From Methylobacterium brachiatum (GTDB lineage Bacteria > Pseudomonadota > Alphaproteobacteria > Rhizobiales > Beijerinckiaceae), in contig NZ_JAJALK010000019.1 of NCBI RefSeq assembly GCF_020523825.1, positions 18,117 to 82,116 of the forward strand: 64,000 nucleotides of DNA, in the 5' to 3' direction. A model generated the notes under the pieces. The model searched no databases. It was not told the DNA's origin and was given only the letters and a program-made list of their open reading frames with translations. The translations under genes were made by a program, and so were the position numbers. Below, piece after piece: positions 16,125 to 24,520 of the stretch; position 1 is the first letter of the stretch; each line of letters opens with the position of its first letter.

Positions 16125-16472
16125 TCACTTGGCCACCAGGGTGGCTTTCGCCTCGGGATGGAAATCGTCGAACACCTGGTAGGTGCCGGGATCGAGGGTG
16201 CGGAACACGATCGCCGAGGTCGAGCCCGCCGCCAGCGCCTTCTCGCGCTTGAGTTCCGTGCTCTCGAACTCCACCGGCGATTGGCCGGTATTCGAGATCT
16301 CCAGCTTGAACCGCGTGTTGGCGGGCACCTCGATGACCGCCGGCAGGATCACGCCGTCGCGCATCTCGACCTTGATGACCGGCATGTCGTCCGCACGCGC
16401 GGAGGTCGCCGCCCAGGAGGCGACGAGGAGAGCGGCGGCGGCGAGCCGGAGGGGGCGCAACGAGCGTGACAC
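16125..16472 (-). CDS. ftrB: Periplasmic cupredoxin-like protein (FtrB-like)
   Basis: This 115-residue secreted protein has a signal peptide ending near SARA-DD and a single cupredoxin-like fold of the EfeO/FtrB type, with ANTRFKLEISNTGQSPVEFE and the C-terminal GTYQVFDDFHPEA strand-turn. In Brucella FtrB is thought to oxidise ferrous iron bound to FtrA. Canonical blue-copper ligands are not all visible, which is usual for this subfamily. The start is GTG with AAGGGA upstream. It lies 15 bp after the P19-like gene. Confidence 0.85.
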   Translation of the reverse strand: MSRSLRPLRLAAAALLVASWAATSARADDMPVIKVEMRDGVILPAVIEVPANTRFKLEISNTGQSPVEFESTELKREKALAAGSTSAIVFRTLDPGTYQVFDDFHPEAKATLVAK

Positions 16473-16487
16473 GGATATCCCTTCGGT

Positions 16488-17063
16488 TCAGTAGGCGCCC
16501 TTCTTGCCGACGCCGGCGAAGGTGAAATCCTGGGTGACGTCGAAGGGCTCGAACCACGGGCCGACCCCGGTCTCCTTGTCGACATGGCGGCCGAAATGGC
16601 TGTCCTTGCCGGGCGGTGCGACCGTGACCTTCAGGCGGTAGCGGCCGGGGCCGAACAGCTTGACGTTGTCGCCGTAATGCGGGCCGTCATTGGCGACCAT
16701 CGGCATCAGCATGCCCGAGACTTTCTGGTCCGTCGGCTTGTCGCCGTCGAGCTTCACCGCCTCGAAACGGACCTCGAGCGCGGGCACCCAATCGCCTTCC
16801 GCGAAGCCGTTCCGGTTGTCCTTGGCGGCGCGGATATCCGTCTCGAGATGCAGGTCCGACTGCGCGGCCTCGCGCATCATGCCGGGCGGGTCCATCTCGA
16901 TCGGCTGGAGGTACACGGCCGCGACCTCCAGGCCGTTCTTGGTCACGTGCGGACCGATCGGCACCTCCTTGGCGGAGGCGGCACCCGCGGTCGCGAGAAG
17001 GGCAGCCGCGGCGAGGCCGCGGAGAATCGGGAAGAGAGTCGAAGCGCGCATGGCGTCGCACAT
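16488..17063 (-). CDS. ftrA: P19/Tp34-family periplasmic iron-binding protein (FtrA-like)
   Basis: This 191-residue secreted protein belongs to the Tp34/P19 family, periplasmic dimers that bind metal (copper and iron in Campylobacter P19) and feed an Ftr1 permease. A signal peptide ends near ASA-KE. Family features are KNGLEVAAVYLQPIEMDPPG, SDLHLETDIRAAKDN and GFAEGDWVPALEV, which hold the methionine, glutamate and histidine metal ligands, and late MPMVANDGPHYGDN. It is the first gene of the iron operon. An AT-rich patch just upstream carries a candidate iron-control element, so iron-dependent control is likely. Confidence 0.88.
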   Translation of the reverse strand: MCDAMRASTLFPILRGLAAAALLATAGAASAKEVPIGPHVTKNGLEVAAVYLQPIEMDPPGMMREAAQSDLHLETDIRAAKDNRNGFAEGDWVPALEVRFEAVKLDGDKPTDQKVSGMLMPMVANDGPHYGDNVKLFGPGRYRLKVTVAPPGKDSHFGRHVDKETGVGPWFEPFDVTQDFTFAGVGKKGAY

Positions 17064-17109
17064 AACGCTCTCGGCAGAAGTTTCAAAGAGGCAACCCGCC
17101 GCCGATCAA

Positions 17110-17126
17110 ATCATAACAATTCTAAA
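17110..17126. promoter_or_regulatory. Candidate Irr-type iron control element upstream of ftrA
   Basis: The half-site TTCTAAA (17120-17126) is exact, and the opposite arm ATCATAA matches the expected TTTAGAA at four of seven positions across a three-base spacer. The TTTAGAA-N3-TTCTAAA pattern is the iron control element bound by Irr in Bradyrhizobium and relatives. It sits about 50 bp upstream of the ftrA start in a locally AT-rich patch. Assignment is inference. Confidence 0.4.
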
Positions 17127-17369
17127 CTAATACCTCTACAGCCTTGGCGAATGGTAGTTCTTGGTCTTTACCTGCCACATCGCCGAGTTGTGGTGTGCGG
17201 GCGGAAGTTATTCCGCCCGCTGTGGCCGGGCGTATCTTGACCGGTGGATGGATGTAGGGATCGTCACGTCGTTGCCATGCGAGCCGACGACAAGGTCGCA
17301 CAGGACGAGAAAATGGTGCGGTCTGTGTTCGAGACGATCCGGAACGGCTTGCGCGTCCGCAATTCCCAT

Positions 17370-17385
17370 TATAGCAAGTGCTATA
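17370..17385. promoter_or_regulatory. Short palindrome upstream of the porin gene
   Basis: TATAGC and GCTATA flank AAGT, ending 17 bp before the porin ATG. This is the AT-rich part of the 340-bp gap between the divergent ftrA and porin genes. It may be part of the porin promoter or an operator. The rest of the gap shows no gene. Confidence 0.3.
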
Positions 17386-17402
17386 TCTTTTCCGCGAGTC
17401 CG

Positions 17403-19529
17403 ATGCCCCTCCGTTTCGCGCCCCTCCTCCGCGCCACAGCCCTCGTCCTGGCCGCGCCCCTGATCCCGTCCGTTCCCGCGACGGCCGCCGACCCTGCGGC
17501 GCGTCGCCCCGCGACGGACATCCCCGCCTATACCGACTGGTCGGGGGGCTTCATCGGCCTCGAGGGCAGCGCCAGCGGCTCCTACGGCGCCTATAATTTC
17601 GGCCCGACGGCGATCGGCGGCCGCGCGGTCCCCTCGTTCAAGAGCGGCGATTCGACCGGCCGCAGCGACCAGGGAAGCAACGCCACCACGGCGGTCGGGG
17701 GCGTGTTCGGCGGCTGGAACTGGCAGGCCGGCCCCTGGGTCTACGGCGTCGAGGCCTCCCTCGACGCGGCGAACCTGAAGCGGCCCGTGCCCTCGACTAT
17801 CGCGGGCTTCGGCTACGCGGAGGTCGACCCGGCCTTCAACATCGTGCGCGCCAAGACCGACCTGTACGGCACCCTCCGGGCCCGGATCGGCTACAGCTTC
17901 GACCGGTACCTGGTCTACGGGGCCTTCGGGTTCGCGGGCGCCAATGCCCGCTTCCTGGCGAACTATCCGGATCTCGACGCCGGCGGCCAGAACACGGCAC
18001 GGCGCGAGATCGGCTATCTCGGGTTCACCCTCGGCGCGGGCATCCAGTACGCCATCAGCGATTCGCTCGCGCTCGGGATCGACTACCGCTACATCGATCT
18101 CGGCGGCAGCCGGCGCTTCTCGCTGGGCAGCGTGCCCGGGGACAATGGCGGCCCGGTCACGTCCCGGGCGAGCTTCACCTCGAACCAGCTGTTCGCGCGG
18201 CTGATGTGGTTCCCGGACGGCCTGAAGGTGCCGGCCGATCCGGACGAGACCGCCCCGCACGATCCCGACAACGGCGATACCGGGCGCTTCTCGCTGCACG
18301 GGCAGACGACGCTGATCGCCCAGGGCGTGCCGGGCTTCCGCTCGCCCTACGAGGGGGCGCAGAGCCTGATCCCGCACCAGGCCCGGCAGACCACCACGGC
18401 CACGATCTTCCTCGGGCTCAAGCTCACCGACAGCACCGAGCTGTACTACAATCCCGAGTTCAGCCAGGGCTTCGGCCTGTCGCGGACTTTGGGCGTCGCG
18501 GGCTTCGTCAACGGCGAGGCGCAGAAGGCCGGCGCCCCGTTCCCGAAGCTGCGCTCGAACCGCTACTACGTGAAGCAGACGATCGGGCTCGGCGGCGAGA
18601 CCGTGGAGGTGCCGGACGGGCCGAACCAGGTCGCCACCCGGTACGATGCGGAGCGGATCACCCTGATCGCCGGCAAGTTCGCGCTGGGCGACTTCTTCGA
18701 TGGCAACGTCTACGCCCACGACCCGCGGGTCGACTTCTTCAATTGGTCGCTCTGGGGCGCCTCGGCCTGGGATTTCCCGGCCAACCTCCCGGGCTTCACC
18801 CAGGGCGTCTACGCCGAATACAATCGGCCGGACTTCGCGATCCGCGCCGCCTACACGCAGGTGCCCAAGGAGCCGTCGAGCGACGTGCTCGACCCGCGGG
18901 TGTTCCGGCGCGCCGGCCTGAACGCCGAGTTCGAGGAGCGCCACATCCTCCCGTGGCTGGAGCAGCCCGGCAAGATCCGCATCGGCCTGTTCTCGAATGT
19001 CGGGGTCTCGGCCAACAACCGGCAGCTCGTCACCCTCACGCAGCTCGGCCTGTTCGACAACGGCAGCGACGCCGCTCTCGCGACCCGCAAGCCGCGCCGC
19101 AAGACCGGCGGCTACATCAACCTGGAGCAGGCGCTGACCCCCGAGCTCGGCCTGTTCGCCCGGGCCAGCCTGAACGACGGGCGCACGGAGAACATCTCCT
19201 TCACCGATATCGACCAGAGCTTCTCCGGGGGCCTGTCGCTGAAGGGCAAGGCCTGGGACCGCCCGGACGACACGATCGGCCTCGGCGCGGCGATGAACCG
19301 GCTCTCGCCCTCGCACCGCGCCGCCTTCGCGGCCGGCTATTACGGCCTGCTGATCGGCGACGGGCGGCTCAATTACGGCAGCGAGCGGGCCGTGGAGACC
19401 TACTACGCCCTGAACCTCACGAAGTTCTTGACCCTGACCTTCGATTACCAGTTCGTGGCCAATCCCGGCTACAACCGCGACCGCGGGCCGGCGCATTTCT
19501 TCGCGTCGCGGCTGCACGCGGATTTCTGA
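17403..19529 (+). CDS. Double-barrel outer membrane protein: Omp25-like N-terminus fused to OprB-type carbohydrate porin
   Basis: This 708-residue outer membrane protein has a signal peptide ending near ATAA-DP and then two separate beta-barrel domains. Residues about 45-273 look like the eight-stranded Omp25/OmpA-like barrel common in rhizobia: DWSGGFIGLEGS, WQAGPWVYGVEASLD, TLRARIGYSFDRYLVYGAFG and LALGIDYRYIDLGG. Residues about 294-708 match the carbohydrate-selective porin OprB family: ELYYNPEFSQGFGLS, GKFALGDFFDGN, then YAEYNRPDFAIRAAY and a C-terminal strand ending in Phe. OprB porins take up sugars. The ATG at 17403 immediately precedes the signal peptide. The frame runs without a break through an acidic linker (DPDETAPHDPDNGD), so the fusion appears genuine. 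It is divergent from the iron operon. Confidence 0.85.
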   Translation: MPLRFAPLLRATALVLAAPLIPSVPATAADPAARRPATDIPAYTDWSGGFIGLEGSASGSYGAYNFGPTAIGGRAVPSFKSGDSTGRSDQGSNATTAVGGVFGGWNWQAGPWVYGVEASLDAANLKRPVPSTIAGFGYAEVDPAFNIVRAKTDLYGTLRARIGYSFDRYLVYGAFGFAGANARFLANYPDLDAGGQNTARREIGYLGFTLGAGIQYAISDSLALGIDYRYIDLGGSRRFSLGSVPGDNGGPVTSRASFTSNQLFARLMWFPDGLKVPADPDETAPHDPDNGDTGRFSLHGQTTLIAQGVPGFRSPYEGAQSLIPHQARQTTTATIFLGLKLTDSTELYYNPEFSQGFGLSRTLGVAGFVNGEAQKAGAPFPKLRSNRYYVKQTIGLGGETVEVPDGPNQVATRYDAERITLIAGKFALGDFFDGNVYAHDPRVDFFNWSLWGASAWDFPANLPGFTQGVYAEYNRPDFAIRAAYTQVPKEPSSDVLDPRVFRRAGLNAEFEERHILPWLEQPGKIRIGLFSNVGVSANNRQLVTLTQLGLFDNGSDAALATRKPRRKTGGYINLEQALTPELGLFARASLNDGRTENISFTDIDQSFSGGLSLKGKAWDRPDDTIGLGAAMNRLSPSHRAAFAAGYYGLLIGDGRLNYGSERAVETYYALNLTKFLTLTFDYQFVANPGYNRDRGPAHFFASRLHADF

Positions 19530-19539
19530 TCGCCGGTAG

Positions 19540-20271
19540 CTACTCCGCCGTCTCGATCGCCGTCGCCCCGAAAATCTCCTCGAAGGCGGCGCGCAGCTGC
19601 ATGTCGACCTCCGCCAGGCTCACCGGCAGGCCGAGATCGACCAGGCTCGTCACCCCGTGCTCGCGCACGCCGCAGGGCACGATGCCGGCGAAATGCGACA
19701 GGTCGGGCTCGACGTTCAGGCTGATCCCGTGGAAGCTGACCCAGCGGCGCACCCGGATGCCGATGGCGGCGATCTTGTCCTCCACCCCGGGCCCCTTCTC
19801 GGGGCGGCGCACCCAGACGCCGACCCGGTCCTCCCGGCGCTCGGCCCGGACGTTGAAGGCCGCCAGCGTCTCGATCAGCCAGCCTTCCAGGCTCGCCACA
19901 TAGGCGCGCAGGTCCCGGCTCCGGCGGTCGAGGTCCAGCATCACGTAGGCGACCCGCTGGCCCGGGCCGTGATAGGTGTACTGGCCGCCCCGGCCGGTGG
20001 CGTGGACCGGGAAGCGACCGGGGGCCACGAGGTCCTCGGGCTTCGCCGAGGTGCCGGCCGTGTAGAGCGGTGGGTGCTCGAGCAGCCAGACGCATTCGGG
20101 TGCCGCGCCCCGCGCGATCCGCTCCACGCGCGCCTCCATCCAGGCCACCGCCTCCGCGTAGCCCACGGGCGCGTCGCTCACGCGCCAGCCCACCGGACCG
20201 GCGGCCGGATCCGAGCCGGGCCGCTTCGGAAAGGCGTGGGGCGAGACCGTGAGGCGGGGCGCGTTTACCAA
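19540..20271 (-). CDS. lipB: Octanoyl-[acyl-carrier-protein]:protein N-octanoyltransferase
   Basis: LipB transfers octanoate from acyl carrier protein to lipoyl domains of 2-oxoacid dehydrogenases and the glycine cleavage H protein, the first step of lipoate synthesis. Family motifs are LLEHPPLYTAGTSA, GGQYTYHGPGQ and RRWVSFHGISLNV. The catalytic Cys200 lies in GIVPCGV and the conserved Lys166 in VEDKIAAIGIRV. The longest frame starts at a TTG at 20271 and gives 243 residues; a start further inside is possible, as conservation begins near GYAEAVAWM. It is convergent with the porin gene and divergent from the small SpoA-domain gene only 20 bp away. Confidence 0.93.
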   Translation of the reverse strand: MVNAPRLTVSPHAFPKRPGSDPAAGPVGWRVSDAPVGYAEAVAWMEARVERIARGAAPECVWLLEHPPLYTAGTSAKPEDLVAPGRFPVHATGRGGQYTYHGPGQRVAYVMLDLDRRSRDLRAYVASLEGWLIETLAAFNVRAERREDRVGVWVRRPEKGPGVEDKIAAIGIRVRRWVSFHGISLNVEPDLSHFAGIVPCGVREHGVTSLVDLGLPVSLAEVDMQLRAAFEEIFGATAIETAE

Positions 20272-20291
20272 GGGTTCACCATCCTGCGTCG

Positions 20292-20681
20292 ATGGTCGAA
20301 GCCTTCAACATCCGCGGCCGGCGGTGGCAAGGTTTTGCGTGCTCCGGGTCGGCTGCGAGACGGGATGGGCAAGCGGTGGCGGTCTTCGAGACCCTGAAGG
20401 TCGATCTGACGGTGGTGCTCGGCCGGGCGCGGATGCCGCTGCACATGCTGCTACGCATGGGCCGCGGCGCCGTGATCGAGCTGGAGGCCAGCGACAGCGA
20501 CATGGTCGAGATCCTGGCCAACGATCACCCGATCGCCCGCGGGCAGATCGTCGTGACCGGCGACCGCATCTCCGTCGAGGTGACGGAACTGATCCGCAAG
20601 GCGGCGGCGATCGTCGAGCCCGGCACCACCATCGGCGACAGCGCGACGCCATTCCTGGACGACGACTACGCTTCCGTTTGA
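20292..20681 (+). CDS. FliN-like protein (single SpoA domain)
   Basis: This small protein (129 residues from the ATG at 20292, or about 101 from a GTG at 20376, which has GGGATGGG upstream) is essentially one SpoA/FliN domain: LKVDLTVVLGRARMPLHMLL, then GRGAVIELEASDSDMVEILAN and ARGQIVVTGDRISVEVTELI. FliN forms the flagellar C-ring with FliM, and related domains occur in type III secretion sorting platforms. No flagellar or secretion gene is adjacent, so it could be a fliN apart from the main flagellar cluster or a stand-alone paralogue. The N-terminal 28 residues of the longer reading look unrelated, so the shorter start is quite possible. Confidence 0.75.
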   Translation: MVEAFNIRGRRWQGFACSGSAARRDGQAVAVFETLKVDLTVVLGRARMPLHMLLRMGRGAVIELEASDSDMVEILANDHPIARGQIVVTGDRISVEVTELIRKAAAIVEPGTTIGDSATPFLDDDYASV

Positions 20682-20803
20682 GCGGGGCGCTTGTCGGCGG
20701 CGGATCGATCTGTTATCCGCTGCGCCGCCCGACATGACGACGACCCGAGGGGTTTCCCGGAGGTCGCAGCGTGCGGGCGAACGGGCGGATCTTCGCGTCC
20801 GAT

Positions 20804-20888
20804 GCGGCCATGGCGGAATTGGTAGACGCGCTAGCTTGAGGTGCTAGTCCCGCGAGGGGTGGAGGTTCGAGTCCTCTTGGCCGCACCA
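20804..20888 (+). tRNA. tRNA-Leu (GAG)
   Basis: Acceptor arms GCGGCCA and TGGCCGC pair and the CCA end is encoded. The D-arm region GGCGGAATTGGTAGACGCGC is of leucine type. The anticodon stem CTAGC/GCTAG encloses a loop TTGAGGT with anticodon GAG, and a short extra stem precedes the T arm GGAGGTTCGAGTCCTC. The length of 85 with CCA fits a class II tRNA. Confidence 0.95.
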
Positions 20889-21020
20889 CACGTTCGATGT
20901 GGTGCTCTTCCTCACAAACGGATCGTTGGGCGTGAGGCCGCGATCATCGGTTCGGGAAGCAATCTTTTCTCGATCACACGATATGGAGCCCGGCAGGGCA
21001 GCCCCCGAAAGCCGGGGCGG

Positions 21021-21254
21021 TCAATCCTTGCGGGTGAACAGGGCTTCGAACAGAGCCTCCGATCGGCGCAAGCCCTCCTCGGTCAGCACCACGGACTTGG
21101 CCCGGCCGACCGGATCGCCGATCAGCCCCTTCGCGTGAAGGCGGCCCAGCGTCGCCCAGTCGAACCCTTTCCAGGCCCGGCGCTCGCCGTGGAGCGTCAG
21201 CCACAGAAGGGCGAGCACCGTCTCGTCAATGCGCTCTTCGTCGATCTGCATCAT
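21021..21254 (-). CDS. DUF6429-type small protein
   Basis: This 77-residue cytoplasmic protein begins MMQIDEERIDETVLALLWLTL (adjacent ATGs at 21254 and 21251) and continues RAWKGFDWATLGRLHAKGLI and SVVLTEEGLRRSEALFEALF. The layout is helix, then a short winged-helix-like segment with a Leu-Thr-Glu-Glu-Gly wing, common in small DNA-binding or regulatory proteins. I recall this pattern as the DUF6429 family. No function is known. It stands alone downstream of tRNA-Leu on the opposite strand. Confidence 0.7.
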   Translation of the reverse strand: MMQIDEERIDETVLALLWLTLHGERRAWKGFDWATLGRLHAKGLIGDPVGRAKSVVLTEEGLRRSEALFEALFTRKD

Positions 21255-21489
21255 CGGATATGAGCATCGCGCGCCTGCATCGCCGCCAGCTTGAAGCGCA
21301 GGTGGCGAGCCGTGCAAGTTTCACGGCCCGAGATATCCACATCCGAACAACACGATCGTTGAGATGAGCTTTTCATCCAGAATGCGGGTGTCGCGTCGAT
21401 AGAAACATGGGCCGCACGCCGACTTAGACCGGGATGATACGCGGGCGCGCCGGTTGTGTCCCTCAGCCGCCTATCGATAAACTCGGCGG

Positions 21490-23460
21490 ATGAGGTCCCG
21501 GAGCCCGATTCGCATGTCCAGCGGCACCACGCCCGCCGAATTGACCTGGCGCGGCCTCCTGCTCGGCGGCGCGCTGACGCTGCTCTTCACCGCCGCCAAC
21601 GTCTATCTCGGACTCAAGGTCGGCCTCACCTTCGCGACATCGATTCCGGCCGCGGTGATCTCCATGGCGGTGCTGCGGCACCTGCCCGGCGCCACGGTGC
21701 TGGAGAACAACATCGTGCAGACCGTCGCGTCGGCGGCGGGCACGCTCTCGGCGATCATCTTCGTGCTGCCCGGCCTGGTGATGATCGGCTGGTGGCACGG
21801 CTTCCCCTGGCTCACCACCGCGGGGATCACCGCGACGGGCGGGATCCTGGGCGTGATGTTCTCCGTGCCCCTGCGCCGCGCCCTCGTGGTCGATTCGGAC
21901 CTGCCCTATCCGGAGGGGCGCGCCGCCGCCGAGGTGCTGGCGCTCGGCACGCAGGGCGCCGCGGGACAGGCCGACAGCGCGCTGGGCCTGCGCATCCTCA
22001 TCTGGAACAGCCTGGCCTCGGCCGGCTTCGCGATCCTGGCCCAGACCCGGCTGGTGCTCGACAGCGCCGCGACCTGGTTCCGCGTCGGCGCCGGCGCGAC
22101 CGGCATCGCCGGCAACCTATCCTTCGCGCTGCTCGGCGTCGGCCATCTGGTCGGCCTGTCGGTGGGCGCCGCCATGGCGCTCGGGCTGGTGATCGCCTGG
22201 GTGGTGCTGGCCCCGATCCTGACCGCACAGCAGCCGATGCCGGACGTGTCGGTCGAGGCCTGGGTCGGCGCCGTGTTCCGGCAGGAGGTGCGGTTCTTCG
22301 GCGCCGGCGTGATGGGCGTCGCGGCGATCTGGACGCTGATCCGGATCGCCCGCCCGGTGCTGGGCGGCATCCGCTCGGCCCTCGCGGCCGGGCGGGCGCG
22401 TCAGGCCGGCGCGACGCTCGTGCTGGAGGAGCGCGACCTGCCGGTGACGGTGGTCCTTCTGGTCTCGGTGAGCCTGCTCCTGCCGATCGGCTGGCTTCTG
22501 TGGGACGTCCTCGCCGGCACGAGCCTGGAGCGTCACGGCGTGCTGCTGGTCGCGGGCGGCCTGCTGTTCGTCGGGGTGATCGGGCTCGTGGTGGCCGCGG
22601 TGACCGGCTACATGGCCGGGCTGATCGGCGCCTCCAACTCGCCCGTGTCGGGCATCGGCATCCTGGCCGCGCTGGCGAGTTCGGCGATGCTGCTGGGGCT
22701 GCTCGGCCGCGACGCGGATGCGCAGAGCAGCGGGGCGCTCGTCGCCTACGTGCTGACCGTCACCGGCATCGTGTTCAGCATCTGCACCATCGCGAACGAC
22801 AACCTGCAGGACCTCAAGACCGGCCAGCTCGTCGGGGCGACCCCGTGGAAGCAGCAGACGGCCCTGATCGTCGGCGTGGTGTTCGGCTCGGCGATCATCC
22901 CGCCGGTGCTGAACGTGCTGGCGACGAGCTTCGGCTTCGTCGGGACGCCCGGGGCCGGCCCGAACGCCCTGGCCGCCCCGCAGGCCGGCCTGATCTCGAC
23001 CCTCGCCAAGGGCGTGCTCTCGGGCGAGGGCAACTGGCGCATGCTGGGCTGGGGCGCGGCCGCGGGCGTGGGGCTGGTCGCCCTGGACGAGACCCTCGGC
23101 CGGCTGAAGCGCCTGCGAATCCCGCCGCTGGCCGCCGCCTTCGGGATCTACCTGCCCATGAAGCTGATCGCGCCCCTGGTGGCCGGCGCATTGATCGGCA
23201 CGGTCTACGAGCGCTGGGCGCGCCGCCAGGCCGACCCGGAGCGTGCGATCCGGCTGGGCACCCTTACGGCCACGGGGCTGATCGTCGGCGAGAGCCTCTG
23301 GGGCGTCGCCTTCGCGCTAATCGTCTACGTCTCGGGCGACGATGCCGCCCTGGCACTGGTCGGCGACGGCTTCGGCGGCCCGGCGCTGATCGGCGGTCTG
23401 GTGCTGTTCGTGGGCCTGACGGCGGGGCTCTACCGACAGACACGGCGGTTGGTGGGCTGA
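21490..23460 (+). CDS. OPT-family oligopeptide transporter
   Basis: This 656-residue polytopic inner-membrane protein belongs to the oligopeptide transporter (OPT) family, proton-coupled importers of small peptides or metal chelates. About 15-16 hydrophobic segments alternate along the sequence. Typical features are the N-terminal TWRGLLLGGALTLLFTAANVYLGLKVG, ENNIVQTVASAAGTL (the conserved NIVQT segment), LPYPEGRAAAEVL and ANDNLQDLKTGQLVGATPWKQQ near the middle. The start may be the ATG at 21490 or that at 21514; neither has a strong ribosome site. The 235 bp upstream hold no gene. The substrate cannot be inferred. Confidence 0.9.
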   Translation: MRSRSPIRMSSGTTPAELTWRGLLLGGALTLLFTAANVYLGLKVGLTFATSIPAAVISMAVLRHLPGATVLENNIVQTVASAAGTLSAIIFVLPGLVMIGWWHGFPWLTTAGITATGGILGVMFSVPLRRALVVDSDLPYPEGRAAAEVLALGTQGAAGQADSALGLRILIWNSLASAGFAILAQTRLVLDSAATWFRVGAGATGIAGNLSFALLGVGHLVGLSVGAAMALGLVIAWVVLAPILTAQQPMPDVSVEAWVGAVFRQEVRFFGAGVMGVAAIWTLIRIARPVLGGIRSALAAGRARQAGATLVLEERDLPVTVVLLVSVSLLLPIGWLLWDVLAGTSLERHGVLLVAGGLLFVGVIGLVVAAVTGYMAGLIGASNSPVSGIGILAALASSAMLLGLLGRDADAQSSGALVAYVLTVTGIVFSICTIANDNLQDLKTGQLVGATPWKQQTALIVGVVFGSAIIPPVLNVLATSFGFVGTPGAGPNALAAPQAGLISTLAKGVLSGEGNWRMLGWGAAAGVGLVALDETLGRLKRLRIPPLAAAFGIYLPMKLIAPLVAGALIGTVYERWARRQADPERAIRLGTLTATGLIVGESLWGVAFALIVYVSGDDAALALVGDGFGGPALIGGLVLFVGLTAGLYRQTRRLVG

Positions 23461-23496
23461 CGCGAGCCGGATGCCCCGCTTTCGTATCGCGCGGCG

Positions 23497-23883
23497 CTAG
23501 CGGACCAGTTCGACCGTCAGCCCGGGCACGCTGACCTTGGCCCATGCCCTATCGGTCGTCAGCACCGGCAAACGAAGCTTCACCGCGAGCGCCATGCAGG
23601 TTCGGTCACCGATCCCGCTCCCGAACTATCGCGTGGCGCCCGTCAGCAATGCGGCCGCGAAGGCAGCCTCGCGGTCATGCGCATGTATGTCGAGCCGCAG
23701 GTTCTGCAGCAACGTCTCGATGACCGGCAGATCCAGTCCCCGCAGAAGAAGAGCTTTGATGAGCTCTTGAAGGTTCACTGCGGACATCGCCGCCTGGCCG
23801 ACGTAACGGGCGACCAAATCGGCTCCGGGCTCATCGCGTAGAAGGGCGATGACGGCCGAGGTGTCGAAGACGACGGCGCTCAC
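23497..23883 (-). pseudogene. vapC: VapC-type PIN-domain toxin with premature stop
   Basis: From a GTG at 23883 the frame reads SAVVFDTSAVIALLRDEPG, the start of a PIN-domain ribonuclease of the VapC group, but meets an amber codon at 23626-23628 after 85 residues (LLTGATR-stop). Directly after it, in the same frame, the sequence continues FGSGIGDRTCMALAVKLRL, then LTTDRAWAKV, and ends at 23497, giving a normal VapC length of about 128. The downstream part has the third and fourth acidic PIN residues (GDRTC and TTDRAW), so the truncated product should lack nuclease activity. A single base change explains it. Its start overlaps the stop of the antitoxin gene by four bases. Confidence 0.85.
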
Positions 23884-24140
23884 ACGATCGAATCCTGGCT
23901 TTCCTCCTCGGCGCGGCGCTCCTTCAGGAAGGCGGAGGAATCGGCATCATGCCGAACGTTCTCGCGGTAGAGAGCCTGAAGCTTCGCGACGGCGCGGCTC
24001 ACCGGTGAAAGGCGCACCTCGTCGCCGTCGACAGTCACGACGAGCCGGGTCTCGCCCGTGACGCCCAAAGCCTCGCGGACGGATTGCGGGAGAACCATGC
24101 GGCCGTCGGCGGCCACCTTCGCGTCGGTCACGAACCGCAT
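23880..24140 (-). CDS. AbrB/SpoVT-type antitoxin (VapB-like)
   Basis: This 86-residue protein has an N-terminal swapped-hairpin AbrB DNA-binding domain (residues about 1-48: FVTDAKVAADGRMVLPQSVR and EALGVTGETRLVVTVDGDEV) and a charged C-terminal helix that would bind the toxin. GAGGA lies upstream of the ATG. It is the first gene of a two-gene module with the vapC-type gene, with a GTGTGA overlap. It appears intact although the toxin has a stop codon. Confidence 0.85.
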   Translation of the reverse strand: MRFVTDAKVAADGRMVLPQSVREALGVTGETRLVVTVDGDEVRLSPVSRAVAKLQALYRENVRHDADSSAFLKERRAEEESQDSIV

Positions 24141-24520
24141 CGCAGGATCCTCAGCTTCACAGCTCAATCTACCACACCGGCCCGCGCCCGTCGTCAGGAC
24201 GTCGCGGACAGAGACGCATCGCCGAGCCGTGCACCCACGCGATCGGTGCCATGTCATCCGGGTCGCAGCCATGCATTGACTTCGCAGCCGCACACCCGCA
24301 TATCGGCGATGCAGCGTCAGCGGCCGTCATGGCCCGCTTGAGGGGGCTGCGTGACGGATCGGGCGCCTTCCGGCGTGATCCGGCCCCCCTCTTCATAACG
24401 TGCATGCACCCGGGCCGCCCCATCACGCGGGCTGCCCCCTGCCAACGGACCGACCTGTATACCGCGCTGCTCGCAAACGACGCGAAGCGCCCGGCCGGCC
24501 CTGCTGCATCGGATATCTCT
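24141..24520 (+). other. Leader region upstream of the DEAD-box helicase
   Basis: The stretch separates the antitoxin start from the helicase and I see no convincing gene. The helicase frame is open back to 24251, including an ATG at 24404, but the translation is not like a helicase N-terminus. Part of it is probably the helicase promoter and untranslated leader. Confidence 0.5.

Noticed and set aside
21255..21489. A riboswitch or small gene before the OPT transporter
   Set aside because: I found no recognisable motif, and no short frame with a ribosome site.
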